DNA of 64,000 nt from an uncultured Alphaproteobacteria bacterium (GCA_902563505.1 CACEXK010000001.1:1-64000); one strand, 5' to 3'; shown: positions 1 to 12,228, counted from the first letter of the stretch. A program made the numbers and translations. The notes: generated by a model from the letters alone, not told the origin.

Positions 1-301
1 TTAGTTTCTCTCGAGCGGATTTTGAAATCTCTTTTCTATTTTCTATCCAATTTTTTCTTATCTTTTTTAGACCACTGTTATAATCATGATTATATTCATG
101 GTTTGAGTAATAACCTGAGGTGTCATAGACAATAATTGATTTTATTTCTTTATCATCTAACTGAATTTCTCTCATTCCAACATGGAGGTCCTTAAAAATT
201 TTACTTTTTATATAAATTTTTTTTGATTTAGGAAAATGTGTATGAAAAAAATTATTTTTACTATCGCTTGGTTGGTTTGAATTACTGACTTTTTTTAGCA
301 T
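1..301 (-). CDS. thiC: Phosphomethylpyrimidine synthase ThiC, N-terminal 100 residues (cut by window edge)
   Basis: The minus-strand reading frame starts with ATG at 301 and stays open to base 1, so only the N-terminal domain is here. ThiC is a radical-SAM enzyme that converts aminoimidazole ribotide to the hydroxymethylpyrimidine phosphate half of thiamin. Recognition rests on the stretch around residues 40-63, with MREIQL followed by VYDTSGYYS, which matches the conserved ThiC N-terminal segment (MREI.L ... VYDTSG.Y). A further GL..IR..WI segment follows. It is divergent from the permease at 395. The catalytic domain and the CxxCxxxxC cluster motif lie outside the window, so activity cannot be judged. 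Confidence 0.88.
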   Translation of the reverse strand, partial: MLKKVSNSNQPSDSKNNFFHTHFPKSKKIYIKSKIFKDLHVGMREIQLDDKEIKSIIVYDTSGYYSNHEYNHDYNSGLKKIRKNWIENRKEISKSAREKL

Positions 302-394
302 TATTTTTTAAAATTTCTTACACCTAATTCTATCATCTATTATAATATTGATAAATTTAAAAAAATAGAAAAATTTAATTAATTTCCAATAACT
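302..394. other. Divergent intergenic region between thiC and the SLC13-type permease
   Basis: These 93 bases must hold both 5' regions. The sequence is almost only A and T, with several TATAAT-like strings (for example near 341-346), too many to choose one promoter. I find neither CTGAGA nor the ACC-rich elements of a TPP riboswitch on the minus strand upstream of thiC. Confidence 0.4.
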
Positions 395-2224
395 ATGTTT
401 TTTTTACAAGGTGATATTTTTATATATGTAAGTTTATTGATTGTTATATCAAGTATGATTTTTTATGCTATTGATAAATTTTCCATGGTTTTTAAATCAA
501 TTGTAATACTTACATTTCTTTTGATTTTTTTTTCAATTTTTCCATTCTTAGATTCAGATGGCACAAACTTGCTCAGTGCTCAGAGTATTCTAAGTGGATT
601 TAGTAATACTTCTTTAATAACAGTGATGTCTTTACTAATTTTAGGTCAGGGTGTTGTTCAAACACGAGCATTAGATGGTTTAATATATAATGTAATAAAG
701 TTTTTTCCTGAAAAATCAAAGATAGTCTTAATCCTAATACTATTTTTTGTTTTAATTCTAAGTGCTTTTATAAATAATACACCTGTAGTTATTATTTTTA
801 TTCCAATAATTCAGGGTATTGTTAAAAATCTTAATCTTTCAATGGGAAAATTTCTTATGCCTCTAAGTTTTGTAGCAATTCTTGGAGGTATGATTACTCT
901 TATAGGTTCTAGTACTAATCTACTAGTTTCTGATTCTCTAAATAAATACTCTAACCTTGATATAGGTTTTTTTGACTTTGCAATTCCAGGCTCAATAATT
1001 GCCATTTGTGGATTAATATATGTAGTGATTTTTTCAAAATATTTCCTAACAGATAGATCACCCATGAGCAATCAACTGGTCAAAGATAGTAAAAATGATT
1101 TTATCACTCAAATAGTACTAAATGAAAAATCAAAGTTAATTGGACAAACTTCTAAAGATGGAAAATTTGAAGGTTTAGAAAATATAAAGATTCTTATGAT
1201 ACAAAGAGGTGAGCATGCTGAACATGGTCCATTCGATGGATTAATACTGGAAAAAGGTGATATAATTGTCATTTCTTCATCGAGAGAACAGTTAACAAAA
1301 ATTCTTAGCCAAAATATTGCATCTTTAGAATCTTTTGATGAAGATAAAGAGTCCGAGGAGGAAATTAAAAATCAGGTGATTATTGAAGCGATGGTTACAC
1401 CTTCGTCAAGTTTAATTGGAAACTCGATAGAAAATGTTAGTTTTCGATATAGATATAATTGTCTGGTGATAGGTTTGCAGAGAAAATCAAGAATTATTAC
1501 TAGTAACATGGGAGAGCTCCCTTTGGAACCTGGTGATACACTATTGATTCAAGGTGAAAAGAACTCAATCAAAGCACTGAGAACCCAGAGTGACCTCTTA
1601 CCAATGGAGTGGGCAAGTTCAGAAATAGCAAATAAGGATATAGCAAGAAAATCTGTTTATACTTTTTTATCAGTCGTTTTGTTGGGAGCACTTGAGATTT
1701 TACCCCTTGTTGTAGCTTCTTTAATGGGTGTTATGTTTATGATGATTTTAAAGGTATTAACAATTCGTCAGGCAATAAGAAGTGTTGACAATAATCTTCT
1801 TCTTTTGATTGTAACCTCTCTTGCTTTAGGTAACATGATTCAAGTAACTGGAACGGCAACATTCCTTTCAGAGCTACTACTGAATATTCTTGACGGTTCG
1901 TCAACACTTATCATTTTAATTTGTTTTTATATATTTGTTTCTATAACAACAAACTTTATTTCTAATAATGCTTGTGCTGTTCTATTTGCTCCTATAGCAA
2001 TTGATATTGCACAAACTCTGAATGTTGATCCTAAGATTTTTGCTATTGCTCTGATTTTTTCAGTTAATACTTCTTTTGCAACTCCATTAGCTTATCAAAC
2101 AAATTTATTGGTTATGGGTCCTGGACATTATAAATTTATTGATTATGTTAAATTTGGATTGCCTTTGACAATTCTATGTTGGATAGTTTTCTTTTTCACA
2201 TTTCCAATGCTTTATGATATTTAA
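395..2224 (+). CDS. SLC13/DASS-type permease with two TrkA-C (RCK_C) domains
   Basis: Inner-membrane transporter of the divalent anion:Na+ symporter superfamily, 609 residues. Hydrophobic helices fill residues 1-220 and 420-609. The hydrophilic middle, about 228-300 and 328-400, looks like two TrkA-C regulatory domains (the second contains LPLEPGDTLLIQG). The first half carries INNTP (126-130) and GSSTN (171-175). The second half carries SNNACAVL and TNLLVMGPG, the paired substrate-binding hairpins of this family. The substrate cannot be read from sequence; sulfate, dicarboxylates or other anions are possible. Its 3' end overlaps serC by 11 nt in the same direction, so the two may be co-transcribed. 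Confidence 0.8.
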   Translation: MFFLQGDIFIYVSLLIVISSMIFYAIDKFSMVFKSIVILTFLLIFFSIFPFLDSDGTNLLSAQSILSGFSNTSLITVMSLLILGQGVVQTRALDGLIYNVIKFFPEKSKIVLILILFFVLILSAFINNTPVVIIFIPIIQGIVKNLNLSMGKFLMPLSFVAILGGMITLIGSSTNLLVSDSLNKYSNLDIGFFDFAIPGSIIAICGLIYVVIFSKYFLTDRSPMSNQLVKDSKNDFITQIVLNEKSKLIGQTSKDGKFEGLENIKILMIQRGEHAEHGPFDGLILEKGDIIVISSSREQLTKILSQNIASLESFDEDKESEEEIKNQVIIEAMVTPSSSLIGNSIENVSFRYRYNCLVIGLQRKSRIITSNMGELPLEPGDTLLIQGEKNSIKALRTQSDLLPMEWASSEIANKDIARKSVYTFLSVVLLGALEILPLVVASLMGVMFMMILKVLTIRQAIRSVDNNLLLLIVTSLALGNMIQVTGTATFLSELLLNILDGSSTLIILICFYIFVSITTNFISNNACAVLFAPIAIDIAQTLNVDPKIFAIALIFSVNTSFATPLAYQTNLLVMGPGHYKFIDYVKFGLPLTILCWIVFFFTFPMLYDI

Positions 2225-3281
2225 AAATAAGCCATCCAATCCTAACTTTTCATCTGGTCCAACAAAAAAACCAGATGAATGGAGAATAGAAAAATTAAAT
2301 TTAAATTTTTTGGGCAGATATCATCGTGCTTCAGATGTAAAAATATACATTCTCAAAATTCTGGAAAAATTAAGATCAATTCTGGGAATACCAAAAAACT
2401 ATAAAATATTTTTGTTACCTGGCTCATGCACCGGGGCTATGGAATCGGTTATTTGGTCTATATTAGGTGAAAGAAAAGTTACATCATTGATATATGATTA
2501 TTGGGGTGTTGAATGGTATAAAAATTTAAAAAAAATAGGGTTGGAGGTAGACTGTAGAAAAAGTCTCAACGGGGAATTACCAAATATTAAAAATATTCCT
2601 TCAGAAAATGATGTTATCTTTGTATGGACGGGCACATCAACTGGTATGGCGTTACCAAATTTAGATTTCTTGAAAAAATCCCACAAAGGCCTGATTTTCT
2701 CTGATGTTACATCATCCGTTTTTATATATGATTTGCCGTGGAAAAAATTAGATGTATCTGTATTCTCATGGCAAAAAGCGCTTGGTTCTGAATCGCAACA
2801 CGGTATTGCTGTTTTAAGTCCAAGAGCAATGAAAAGAATAAAAAATATTAATATGCCAAAAATATTATCATTATATGATTACGATTTTGTTATTAATACT
2901 CCTTCATTGCTCTCTATTTCTGATTTTGATTTATGTTTAGATATATATAAAAAAAAAGGAGGGATCGATGGTAACAGAAAAGTTTGTATTGAAAACAAGC
3001 TTGTTTTAGATAACTGGGAAAAAAAAACAAAATTCATCAAATATTTTGTTAAAGATCCAGTTTATAGGGCTCTTTCACCATGTTATTTTCTTTTTACACA
3101 AAAATTTAAATCTGAAAACTTTTTTAATTTTCTACATAAAAATAAAATAGCTTTTGATATTCGTAATTATAGAAAAGCAAAACCCGGGATAAGGATTTGG
3201 ACTGGACCAACAATAAAAAAAAATGATTTAATTGCTCTCACAAATTGGCTAGATTGGTCTTTTAAGAAATTTATTAAATAA
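2214..3281 (+). CDS. serC: Phosphoserine aminotransferase
   Basis: PLP enzyme that transfers an amino group from glutamate to 3-phosphohydroxypyruvate in serine synthesis; also usable in pyridoxal phosphate synthesis. 355 residues. The N-terminus has the FSSGPTKKP motif, and the PLP lysine is K188 in SVFSWQKALGSESQHG, typical of the alphaproteobacterial form. ATG start at 2214, inside the end of the upstream permease gene. It is followed by hisZ after one base. The usual partner serA (phosphoglycerate dehydrogenase), which in many alphaproteobacteria follows serC directly, is not here. Confidence 0.92.
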   Translation: MIFKNKPSNPNFSSGPTKKPDEWRIEKLNLNFLGRYHRASDVKIYILKILEKLRSILGIPKNYKIFLLPGSCTGAMESVIWSILGERKVTSLIYDYWGVEWYKNLKKIGLEVDCRKSLNGELPNIKNIPSENDVIFVWTGTSTGMALPNLDFLKKSHKGLIFSDVTSSVFIYDLPWKKLDVSVFSWQKALGSESQHGIAVLSPRAMKRIKNINMPKILSLYDYDFVINTPSLLSISDFDLCLDIYKKKGGIDGNRKVCIENKLVLDNWEKKTKFIKYFVKDPVYRALSPCYFLFTQKFKSENFFNFLHKNKIAFDIRNYRKAKPGIRIWTGPTIKKNDLIALTNWLDWSFKKFIK

Positions 3282-3282
3282 A

Positions 3283-6585
<3,303 letters not shown>

Positions 6586-6679
6586 AATCCACATACTAAT
6601 TTCATCAAAATCAAAAATCAAGAAAAAAATGAACAGAAGATGAATAAACTGTTAATATTTATCAGTAATGTGCAGAAAC

Positions 6680-7684
6680 CTAGGGTTTTTCGTGAGAATT
6701 ATTTTTTAAATTATTCAATAATTTTAAGAAATCATCTGGAATTTCCGTTTCAAAAAACATTTTTTGGTTCTTTTTTGGGTGAAGAAAATTGATGGATTTA
6801 GCATGTAATGCCTGTCTTTTTGGTATATTGAAATTTCCATCAATTACTTTAGATATTTGAGAATTTATATTATCTAAGTTTATTTTTTTTTTATACAAAT
6901 CATCTCCAATAAGAGGACATCCCATAAAGTCAAAATGTACTCTAATTTGATGAGTTCTTCCTGTGTGCAATTTGCATTCATAAAAATTAACAGAAAGATT
7001 AACATTTAATATAAAGTTTTCTAATAACCTGTATTCGGTAATCGCTTTTTTCCCCTCATTTTTGTTGCATACAGTCATTTTTTTTCTATTAAATCTGGAC
7101 CTTGCAATATTTTCAACTATAGTTCCATCATTTTTGGGTAATTTATTCCAACACAAACAAATATATTTTTTTGATATTGTTCTGTTTTTAAATTGATCAC
7201 TGAGAGATTTATGAACATTATTATTTTTAGCAACAATCAACACGCCACTTGTCATTTTATCAATTCTATGCACAATTCCTGGACGCAGAACACCTCCAAT
7301 ATCAGATAAAGTTTTTTCACAATGGTATAAAAGGCCATTAACTATTGTGCTATCTTTATTTCCAGCTCCAGGATGGACAACTATTCCTGGTTTTTTATTC
7401 AAAACAATAAGGTATTTATCTTCATAAAGAATATCTAAGTCCATTTTTTTTGGTGTAATGTAACTTGCTTTTGGTTCTGGTATTGAAATCGAAATTATAC
7501 CCGTTTTTTTTAATTTTTGTGACTGATCAGATATTATTGAATCGTTAAACAAAACATTTTGTTCATTAATTAGACTCTTTATCCTATTTCTAGAAAAATC
7601 CTCAAGATTTTGAGATATCACAACATCTATTCTTTTTCCTAAATCGTTGCTACTTACTGAAATATTAATATAATCTTTTTTCAA
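6680..7684 (-). CDS. rluD: 23S rRNA pseudouridine synthase RluD
   Basis: Makes pseudouridines in helix 69 of 23S rRNA. 334 residues: S4 RNA-binding domain in the first 75 residues (RIDVVISQ...SRNRIKSLI), then the RluA-type catalytic domain with HRIDKMTSG and catalytic Asp D142. The only plausible start is TTG at 7684; an in-frame stop lies two codons upstream. This start codon shares one base pair with the ATG of the divergent small gene at 7684, so there is no intergenic space. RluD rather than RluC is inferred from length and neighbourhood with rpoH. Confidence 0.9.
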   Translation of the reverse strand: MKKDYINISVSSNDLGKRIDVVISQNLEDFSRNRIKSLINEQNVLFNDSIISDQSQKLKKTGIISISIPEPKASYITPKKMDLDILYEDKYLIVLNKKPGIVVHPGAGNKDSTIVNGLLYHCEKTLSDIGGVLRPGIVHRIDKMTSGVLIVAKNNNVHKSLSDQFKNRTISKKYICLCWNKLPKNDGTIVENIARSRFNRKKMTVCNKNEGKKAITEYRLLENFILNVNLSVNFYECKLHTGRTHQIRVHFDFMGCPLIGDDLYKKKINLDNINSQISKVIDGNFNIPKRQALHAKSINFLHPKKNQKMFFETEIPDDFLKLLNNLKNNSHEKP

Positions 7685-7974
7685 TGACTAAATACCTGAA
7701 ATTTACTGTAATTTTTTTAGCAATTTTAATAATTATTTTATTTTCAATTACGATAGTATCGATAGCACACAAATACAAGAATAGAGATACTAAAATAGTT
7801 GAAAAAATTATAATTGATCCTGCTTTAGATAAAGATTTCTTAATTTTATCGTTTGAAATCAATGGAGAAAAACTTTATTTAAATGTTGAAAATAAAAAAA
7901 ATAAGTCCAAGTCTATAAAAATTTATAATATTAAGAACGGTGATGAAATCGGTGAAATTATAATTACGGAATAA
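7684..7974 (+). CDS. Small single-pass membrane protein, DUF6476-like
   Basis: 96 residues: one N-terminal membrane helix (about residues 6-28) and a short periplasmic domain of alternating beta character ending IKIYNIKNGDEIGEIIITE. Alphaproteobacteria carry a similar small membrane protein (DUF6476) beside rluD with a comparable ending, so I suggest that family on context and pattern, with moderate certainty. Function unknown. ATG at 7684 shares a base pair with the TTG of divergent rluD. Next gene starts 7 nt downstream. Confidence 0.6.
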   Translation: MTKYLKFTVIFLAILIIILFSITIVSIAHKYKNRDTKIVEKIIIDPALDKDFLILSFEINGEKLYLNVENKKNKSKSIKIYNIKNGDEIGEIIITE

Positions 7975-7981
7975 AAGAAAA

Positions 7982-8437
7982 ATGATATCAGAAAAATTAC
8001 TAATATTTATTACATCCTGGATATTGGAAAATTCAGAGTTTGAAAAAAAAATAGACCCTCCGTCATTTTTTAGTCTATCTAAAGAAGAAATGTCTGATAA
8101 AGCTTGTTATTCATCAGATAATTGTAAAGTCAAGGCTTATTATGTCAAAGAAAGCGGTATTTTTTTTATTGATGATCTAGAACCTGAAGAAAATATCTGC
8201 GATCAGTCAATAATTCTTCATGAAATGATTCATCATTACCAAAAAAATTCGTCAAGGTCATTTGACCTTGATCAAAGAACTATTTGGACATTGCAAGAAA
8301 GACAAGCCATTTATTATCAAAACCTATTTCTTATATCTCAAAAAAGGAAGAATGGCGGTAAAGGACCTGAAAATGTTTTGCAATGTGAAGGTGGATCTTA
8401 CCTAGACCTACAGTACAAATATAACAAATCTAATTAA
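7982..8437 (+). CDS. Small HExxH protein, possible zinc metallopeptidase
   Basis: 151 residues with HEMIHHYQ at 80-87, the zinc-binding HExxH pattern preceded by a hydrophobic stretch (QSIILHEM), as in gluzincin peptidases. Downstream, TLQERQAIYYQN contains acidic residues that could supply the third ligand. Four cysteines (42, 48, 73, 134) might form disulfides, but no clear cleavable signal peptide is visible; the N-terminus is only mildly hydrophobic. I do not recognise a specific family beyond similarity to small DUF metallopeptidases. It sits between the rluD-linked membrane protein and a dioxygenase gene, all on the plus strand. Confidence 0.6.
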   Translation: MISEKLLIFITSWILENSEFEKKIDPPSFFSLSKEEMSDKACYSSDNCKVKAYYVKESGIFFIDDLEPEENICDQSIILHEMIHHYQKNSSRSFDLDQRTIWTLQERQAIYYQNLFLISQKRKNGGKGPENVLQCEGGSYLDLQYKYNKSN

Positions 8438-8459
8438 AAAATTAACTGTAAGATAATAA

Positions 8460-9302
8460 ATGAATCTTAAAAAAGAATATATTGAATATCTTTCATCAAG
8501 CGAAGATTTTTCACCAGAATATATAAAAAATTCAATATATAAAGGAAAGATACTTGTATTCAGAAATTTTCCTCAAATAATTGAGATAAATAATTTATGT
8601 AAAAAATATTTTAAAAAAATCTTAAAAAAAGAACTTAAACCCTTTCTTAGTTCAAAAGATCAAACAAATATTGGTTTAGAAAAATTAATATTCACTTTGC
8701 AAAAAGAAATTAAGACATGCAAACTAATTAAGAAGGCTTTTTCAAGTTTTCTTGAAAATATTAAATTCGAAATTGATGATACATTCTGTGATAAAATTAC
8801 TTTACGATTCAGCCCTGAGAAAAACGTTAATCCATTGGGTTTTTTAAAACCAGTAGGTCCTCACAGAGATACCTGGGCATCAAATGTTTTTCATCAAATA
8901 AACTGGTGGTTTCCAATACATGATGTAGATAAAGATTATTCGATATTTATAGCACCATATTATTTTTTTAAAAAAGTAAAAAATGATAGCAACAATTGGA
9001 GTTTTAAACTTTATAAAAAAAAGGGGGAATCTTTATCTACTCCAGTATCTCGTGAAAAATTAGATGAACAAAAAAAAATTAAATTAAGTGTTAAGTTTGG
9101 TGAAGTATTGTGTTTTTCTGGAAATCATTTGCATGGTAGCTCAATTGGTTTAAAAAAAAGGATAAATATTGAAACAAGAACTGTGTGCTCCAAAGATCCA
9201 AAAAAATATAAGATACCAAAAAACATTGATTCAAATAACAAAAAAAAAAAATATGAATGGTTCAAATCTTTACTAGATAATTCAAGTTATCCAGATGTTT
9301 GA
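8460..9302 (+). CDS. Putative 2-oxoglutarate/Fe(II)-dependent oxygenase
   Basis: 280 residues. The facial triad is visible: PHRDTW gives H135 and D137, and the distal His is H223 or H225 in SGNHLHGSS. Arg 234 or 240 (RINIETR) could bind 2-oxoglutarate. This order and spacing match the double-stranded beta-helix fold of the phytanoyl-CoA/ectoine hydroxylase type, though overall similarity looks remote. Substrate unknown. It faces blh, the retinal-forming enzyme, tail to tail with a 16-nt overlap. A role in carotenoid or retinal modification is only a context guess. Lysine-rich C-terminus with a 12-A run at 9240-9251. Confidence 0.65.
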   Translation: MNLKKEYIEYLSSSEDFSPEYIKNSIYKGKILVFRNFPQIIEINNLCKKYFKKILKKELKPFLSSKDQTNIGLEKLIFTLQKEIKTCKLIKKAFSSFLENIKFEIDDTFCDKITLRFSPEKNVNPLGFLKPVGPHRDTWASNVFHQINWWFPIHDVDKDYSIFIAPYYFFKKVKNDSNNWSFKLYKKKGESLSTPVSREKLDEQKKIKLSVKFGEVLCFSGNHLHGSSIGLKKRINIETRTVCSKDPKKYKIPKNIDSNNKKKKYEWFKSLLDNSSYPDV

Positions 9303-10189
9303 GAATCTTTTAAAAAATTTATTAACAAAATATGTGAGATCGTCAAGCATGCCAAACCTATAAATATATAATTTATATAACTAAAATTTAGAGTCTCAAA
9401 AAATAAGTTTGGAAATATAACTGCAATAAAAAGAGGGATTAGACAAATAATTGTCATAGGGATAGTTTTAAGGACCAAGGTTTTTGTATTTATTTTTAAC
9501 TGTTGTTTCTCATTTATTAAATGTCTTGTTGAATGAAGAAAACAAAAATAAATAAAAAATGATACCAGGGGTTTGAAGAAAGAAAAACAAAAGAAAATAA
9601 GAAGAATTTCAAAAATAATTATATTCTTATTCTTTAATAAACAGTATCCCAACAAAATAATTGAGGATAAAATTATAAGAAATAAAAAAATATCATTATA
9701 CTGTTCAAGAATCTGGATAAAACTCTGTTCAGCTAAAAGAAAATTAAAGATTAATTTAGTTTCTTGAGGATGGAATTCTAACGGAATACATATCACAAGA
9801 AATCCTCTTATAAAAATCTCTAGGTATTTGAATATTTTAGAATTCTTTAAATTAGATTGGTCGCTAATACCAAAGTGAATTGCAGAAAGAAACATAAATA
9901 TTAAAAAAGAAAGATTAGAGTATGCAACCCATAACAAAAAAAAAGTAACTGGAATTGAAATGTAAATTAATAAAAAAATTAAAAGTTGATTTCTATTTTT
10001 TATTAGTTTTTTTCTTTTTGCAGAATCTATATCAAGGCTCCCATGGGCTAAACCTGGCCATATTAGTGGTATTGAAAAGAAAATAATTTGATTTATAAAA
10101 CTAGAATATAAGAAGTCTCCACAGAATACGACAACTAAAAATGTAAATAGAATTGATATAAAAAAAATTTTTGTATCAATATGATTCAT
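9287..10189 (-). CDS. blh: Beta-carotene 15,15'-dioxygenase, Brp/Blh family
   Basis: Membrane enzyme that cleaves beta-carotene into two retinal molecules, the chromophore of proteorhodopsin. 300 residues and many hydrophobic helices. The conserved iron-binding histidines are in GLAHGSLDID (H49), AIHFGISD (H105) and FLHSTRHL (H219, H223), the Brp/Blh signature. Last gene of the crtE-crtI-crtB-crtY-blh series. Its ATG lies inside the end of crtY with a 14-nt overlap, implying translational coupling. The 3' end overlaps the convergent oxygenase gene. Confidence 0.92.
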   Translation of the reverse strand: MNHIDTKIFFISILFTFLVVVFCGDFLYSSFINQIIFFSIPLIWPGLAHGSLDIDSAKRKKLIKNRNQLLIFLLIYISIPVTFFLLWVAYSNLSFLIFMFLSAIHFGISDQSNLKNSKIFKYLEIFIRGFLVICIPLEFHPQETKLIFNFLLAEQSFIQILEQYNDIFLFLIILSSIILLGYCLLKNKNIIIFEILLIFFCFSFFKPLVSFFIYFCFLHSTRHLINEKQQLKINTKTLVLKTIPMTIICLIPLFIAVIFPNLFFETLNFSYINYIFIGLACLTISHILLINFLKDSQTSG

Positions 10190-11321
10190 TATTTTTCACT
10201 TTATTTTTAATTAAACTAATTAATGATAGGATCATTTTTGTTTTAGGTAATGATAACAACATTGCAAAAATTTTTAAAAATTTTGTTCTTCCTGTTAGGA
10301 AGTTTACAATATCTGTAAGATTGTTTTTAAAGAAGAAACAGTAAAAAAAGTATTTGGAATCAGCAGGATATTTTGTAATAAAATCACAAAAGATTAAATC
10401 TAAAAACATAATTAATTTTGGTATTTTTATTTCTTCTTTTTTTCCGGATATTAAATTGTCAACTATCATTTTTGCATTTATAAATGAATTTTGAAAACTG
10501 TATCCTGTGGATGCTCGAATCCAGTTTCCTGACAAACCAATTTTAATCAATTTATTTTCTCTTAAATTTGACTCGTAGAACATTGGAATAATACCTTTTT
10601 CCTTAGAAATTAATTTATAATTGTATCCATTGAAGTTTTTCTTTATATAATTAATTATATCCTTTTTATATTTATTAGATTTATAAATTGTAGTTGAAAA
10701 ATAAGTTGTTTCAATCAATGCTCTTCTTGATGAGAATGGAAGTATATAAAAGAAGTTTATACCTTTAGAAAAACACTGGAAATCCATTAGGGTAATTTTG
10801 TCAATATCTAGTACTTTTTTTTCAAACAAGACCTCAAAGCCATAGAAGTGTTGGAATAATCTATTTTTTTTATTATCAATTTTATTTGGTCTACTATCAA
10901 AAATAAGATTTGATTTATACTCAATATTATTTGATTTTATTATTTTTTCATTTTTATCTATATTTAAGTGATTAATTTTCTGGTTCATAAGAATAGTTAC
11001 ATTTCTTTTCTTAAAACTTGATAATATTCTTTTATAAAATGTTAAAGGTTTTATTCTCAGATAATTGATACCTTTACTTTCAAGTTCTTTTTTTTTTTTG
11101 TCAATTTTGATTACTACCTTGCTCCAAATATTATCAGCATATTTTGTAAATGGATTTTCAGGAACATTCCAAAAACACCAGTTTTTATCATTTGAAAATT
11201 TTTTTTTTTTTTCTAATATCAAAACACTTTTTGAGGTTCTTGTTATTATCTCATTTGCAAGTGTCAAACCAGACAACCCAGCTCCAATAATAATTACATC
11301 ATATTTTTTAGAATTTTTCAT
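10176..11321 (-). CDS. crtY: Lycopene beta-cyclase
   Basis: Flavoprotein that closes both beta-ionone rings of lycopene to give beta-carotene. 381 residues with an N-terminal dinucleotide-binding motif (VIIIGAGLSGLTLANEI) and the CrtY-type NWCFWN segment near residue 50. Later segments FYILPFSSRRALIETTYFS and GNWIRASTGYSFQNSF are family hallmarks. ATG at 11321 overlaps the crtB end by 14 nt. A 14-T run (11199-11212) and a 12-T run (11088-11099) encode lysine runs on the minus strand. Positioned exactly as expected between crtB and blh. Confidence 0.92.
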   Translation of the reverse strand: MKNSKKYDVIIIGAGLSGLTLANEIITRTSKSVLILEKKKKFSNDKNWCFWNVPENPFTKYADNIWSKVVIKIDKKKKELESKGINYLRIKPLTFYKRILSSFKKRNVTILMNQKINHLNIDKNEKIIKSNNIEYKSNLIFDSRPNKIDNKKNRLFQHFYGFEVLFEKKVLDIDKITLMDFQCFSKGINFFYILPFSSRRALIETTYFSTTIYKSNKYKKDIINYIKKNFNGYNYKLISKEKGIIPMFYESNLRENKLIKIGLSGNWIRASTGYSFQNSFINAKMIVDNLISGKKEEIKIPKLIMFLDLIFCDFITKYPADSKYFFYCFFFKNNLTDIVNFLTGRTKFLKIFAMLLSLPKTKMILSLISLIKNKVKNNESY

Positions 11322-12228
11322 AAAATTTAATATCTGTATTTTTTATAGACCGAATGATTTGATTATCAATATCATGGTTAATTACAACTTTTTTAGTATA
11401 AAGAACTCTTATAATAACTTTGATAAAGAAAAATAACTTCTCTAATTTTGTCAAATAAACTCTCTGCTTCCAAATATTATATTTTTTTTTTTTAATTTTT
11501 TTTCCAATTTGCTGATAAAGTTCAGCAGCAATACCAATTGGTAATCTGAATCTTAAAGGTAATTTGTAAATTCCTTCCCAAGCGTTATTATATATTTGAT
11601 CAGCTTTACCTAAAAGTTCTTTGAGTGAAATTGAAAATTGTTTTTTTATCTCATCATTTTTTAGTATTTTAGAATAGTCGGCTTTTTTGTAGTTTCTCAT
11701 TGACTGGGGTATATAGATTCTTTTTCTTTTTAGATCCTCTTCAACATCTCTTGCAATATTTGTAAATTGCATTGCGATACCTAATTGCACTCCCCTAAAT
11801 ATATGTTTTTTTTCTTTTACTCCAATAATTTTACAGAACATATAACCAACTGTACCAGCAACTCTAAAACTATATTCAATTAACTCTTTAATATCTGAGA
11901 AATTGACATTTTTTAGATCACCTCTAACCCCATAAATTAATTCAAGTGGCAAATTTTTTTCAATTTTATATTTTTGCATTATTTTTATGAAATCATTTAT
12001 CTTATTATCTGAAGAGAAGTTAATCTTAATTTCTTTTTTAATTTTTAATAAATTTTCTAATATTTTTTTTTTTTTAAATTTATTTTCGTCTCCTAAGTCA
12101 TCTATTAATCTACAAAAGATATACAAACTTTCTATCTCAGATCTAATTTGTTTTGGAAGAAACAATGAAGCAAAATAAAATGTTTTAGCTCTAAATTTTA
12201 GAGAAAGTTTTTTTTCATTTAATTTCAT
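11308..12228 (-). CDS. crtB: Phytoene synthase
   Basis: Condenses two geranylgeranyl diphosphates to phytoene, the first carotenoid. 306 residues. The two aspartate-rich motifs are RLIDDLGDE (D43, D44, D47) and NIARDVEED (D161, D165), with the following RKRIYIPQ typical of squalene/phytoene synthases. ATG at 12228 overlaps the crtI end by 14 nt. A 13-T run at 12063-12075 encodes lysines in the minus-strand gene. The C-terminus is basic and hydrophobic, as in other CrtB proteins. Confidence 0.95.
   Translation of the reverse strand: MKLNEKKLSLKFRAKTFYFASLFLPKQIRSEIESLYIFCRLIDDLGDENKFKKKKILENLLKIKKEIKINFSSDNKINDFIKIMQKYKIEKNLPLELIYGVRGDLKNVNFSDIKELIEYSFRVAGTVGYMFCKIIGVKEKKHIFRGVQLGIAMQFTNIARDVEEDLKRKRIYIPQSMRNYKKADYSKILKNDEIKKQFSISLKELLGKADQIYNNAWEGIYKLPLRFRLPIGIAAELYQQIGKKIKKKKYNIWKQRVYLTKLEKLFFFIKVIIRVLYTKKVVINHDIDNQIIRSIKNTDIKFYEKF

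Noticed and set aside
302-394. TPP riboswitch upstream of thiC
   Set aside because: No CTGAGA or matching stems in this A/T-only stretch.
811-1071. 86-codon open frame antisense to the SLC13-type permease
   Set aside because: Inside a well-supported gene; composition looks like a reverse-strand by-product.
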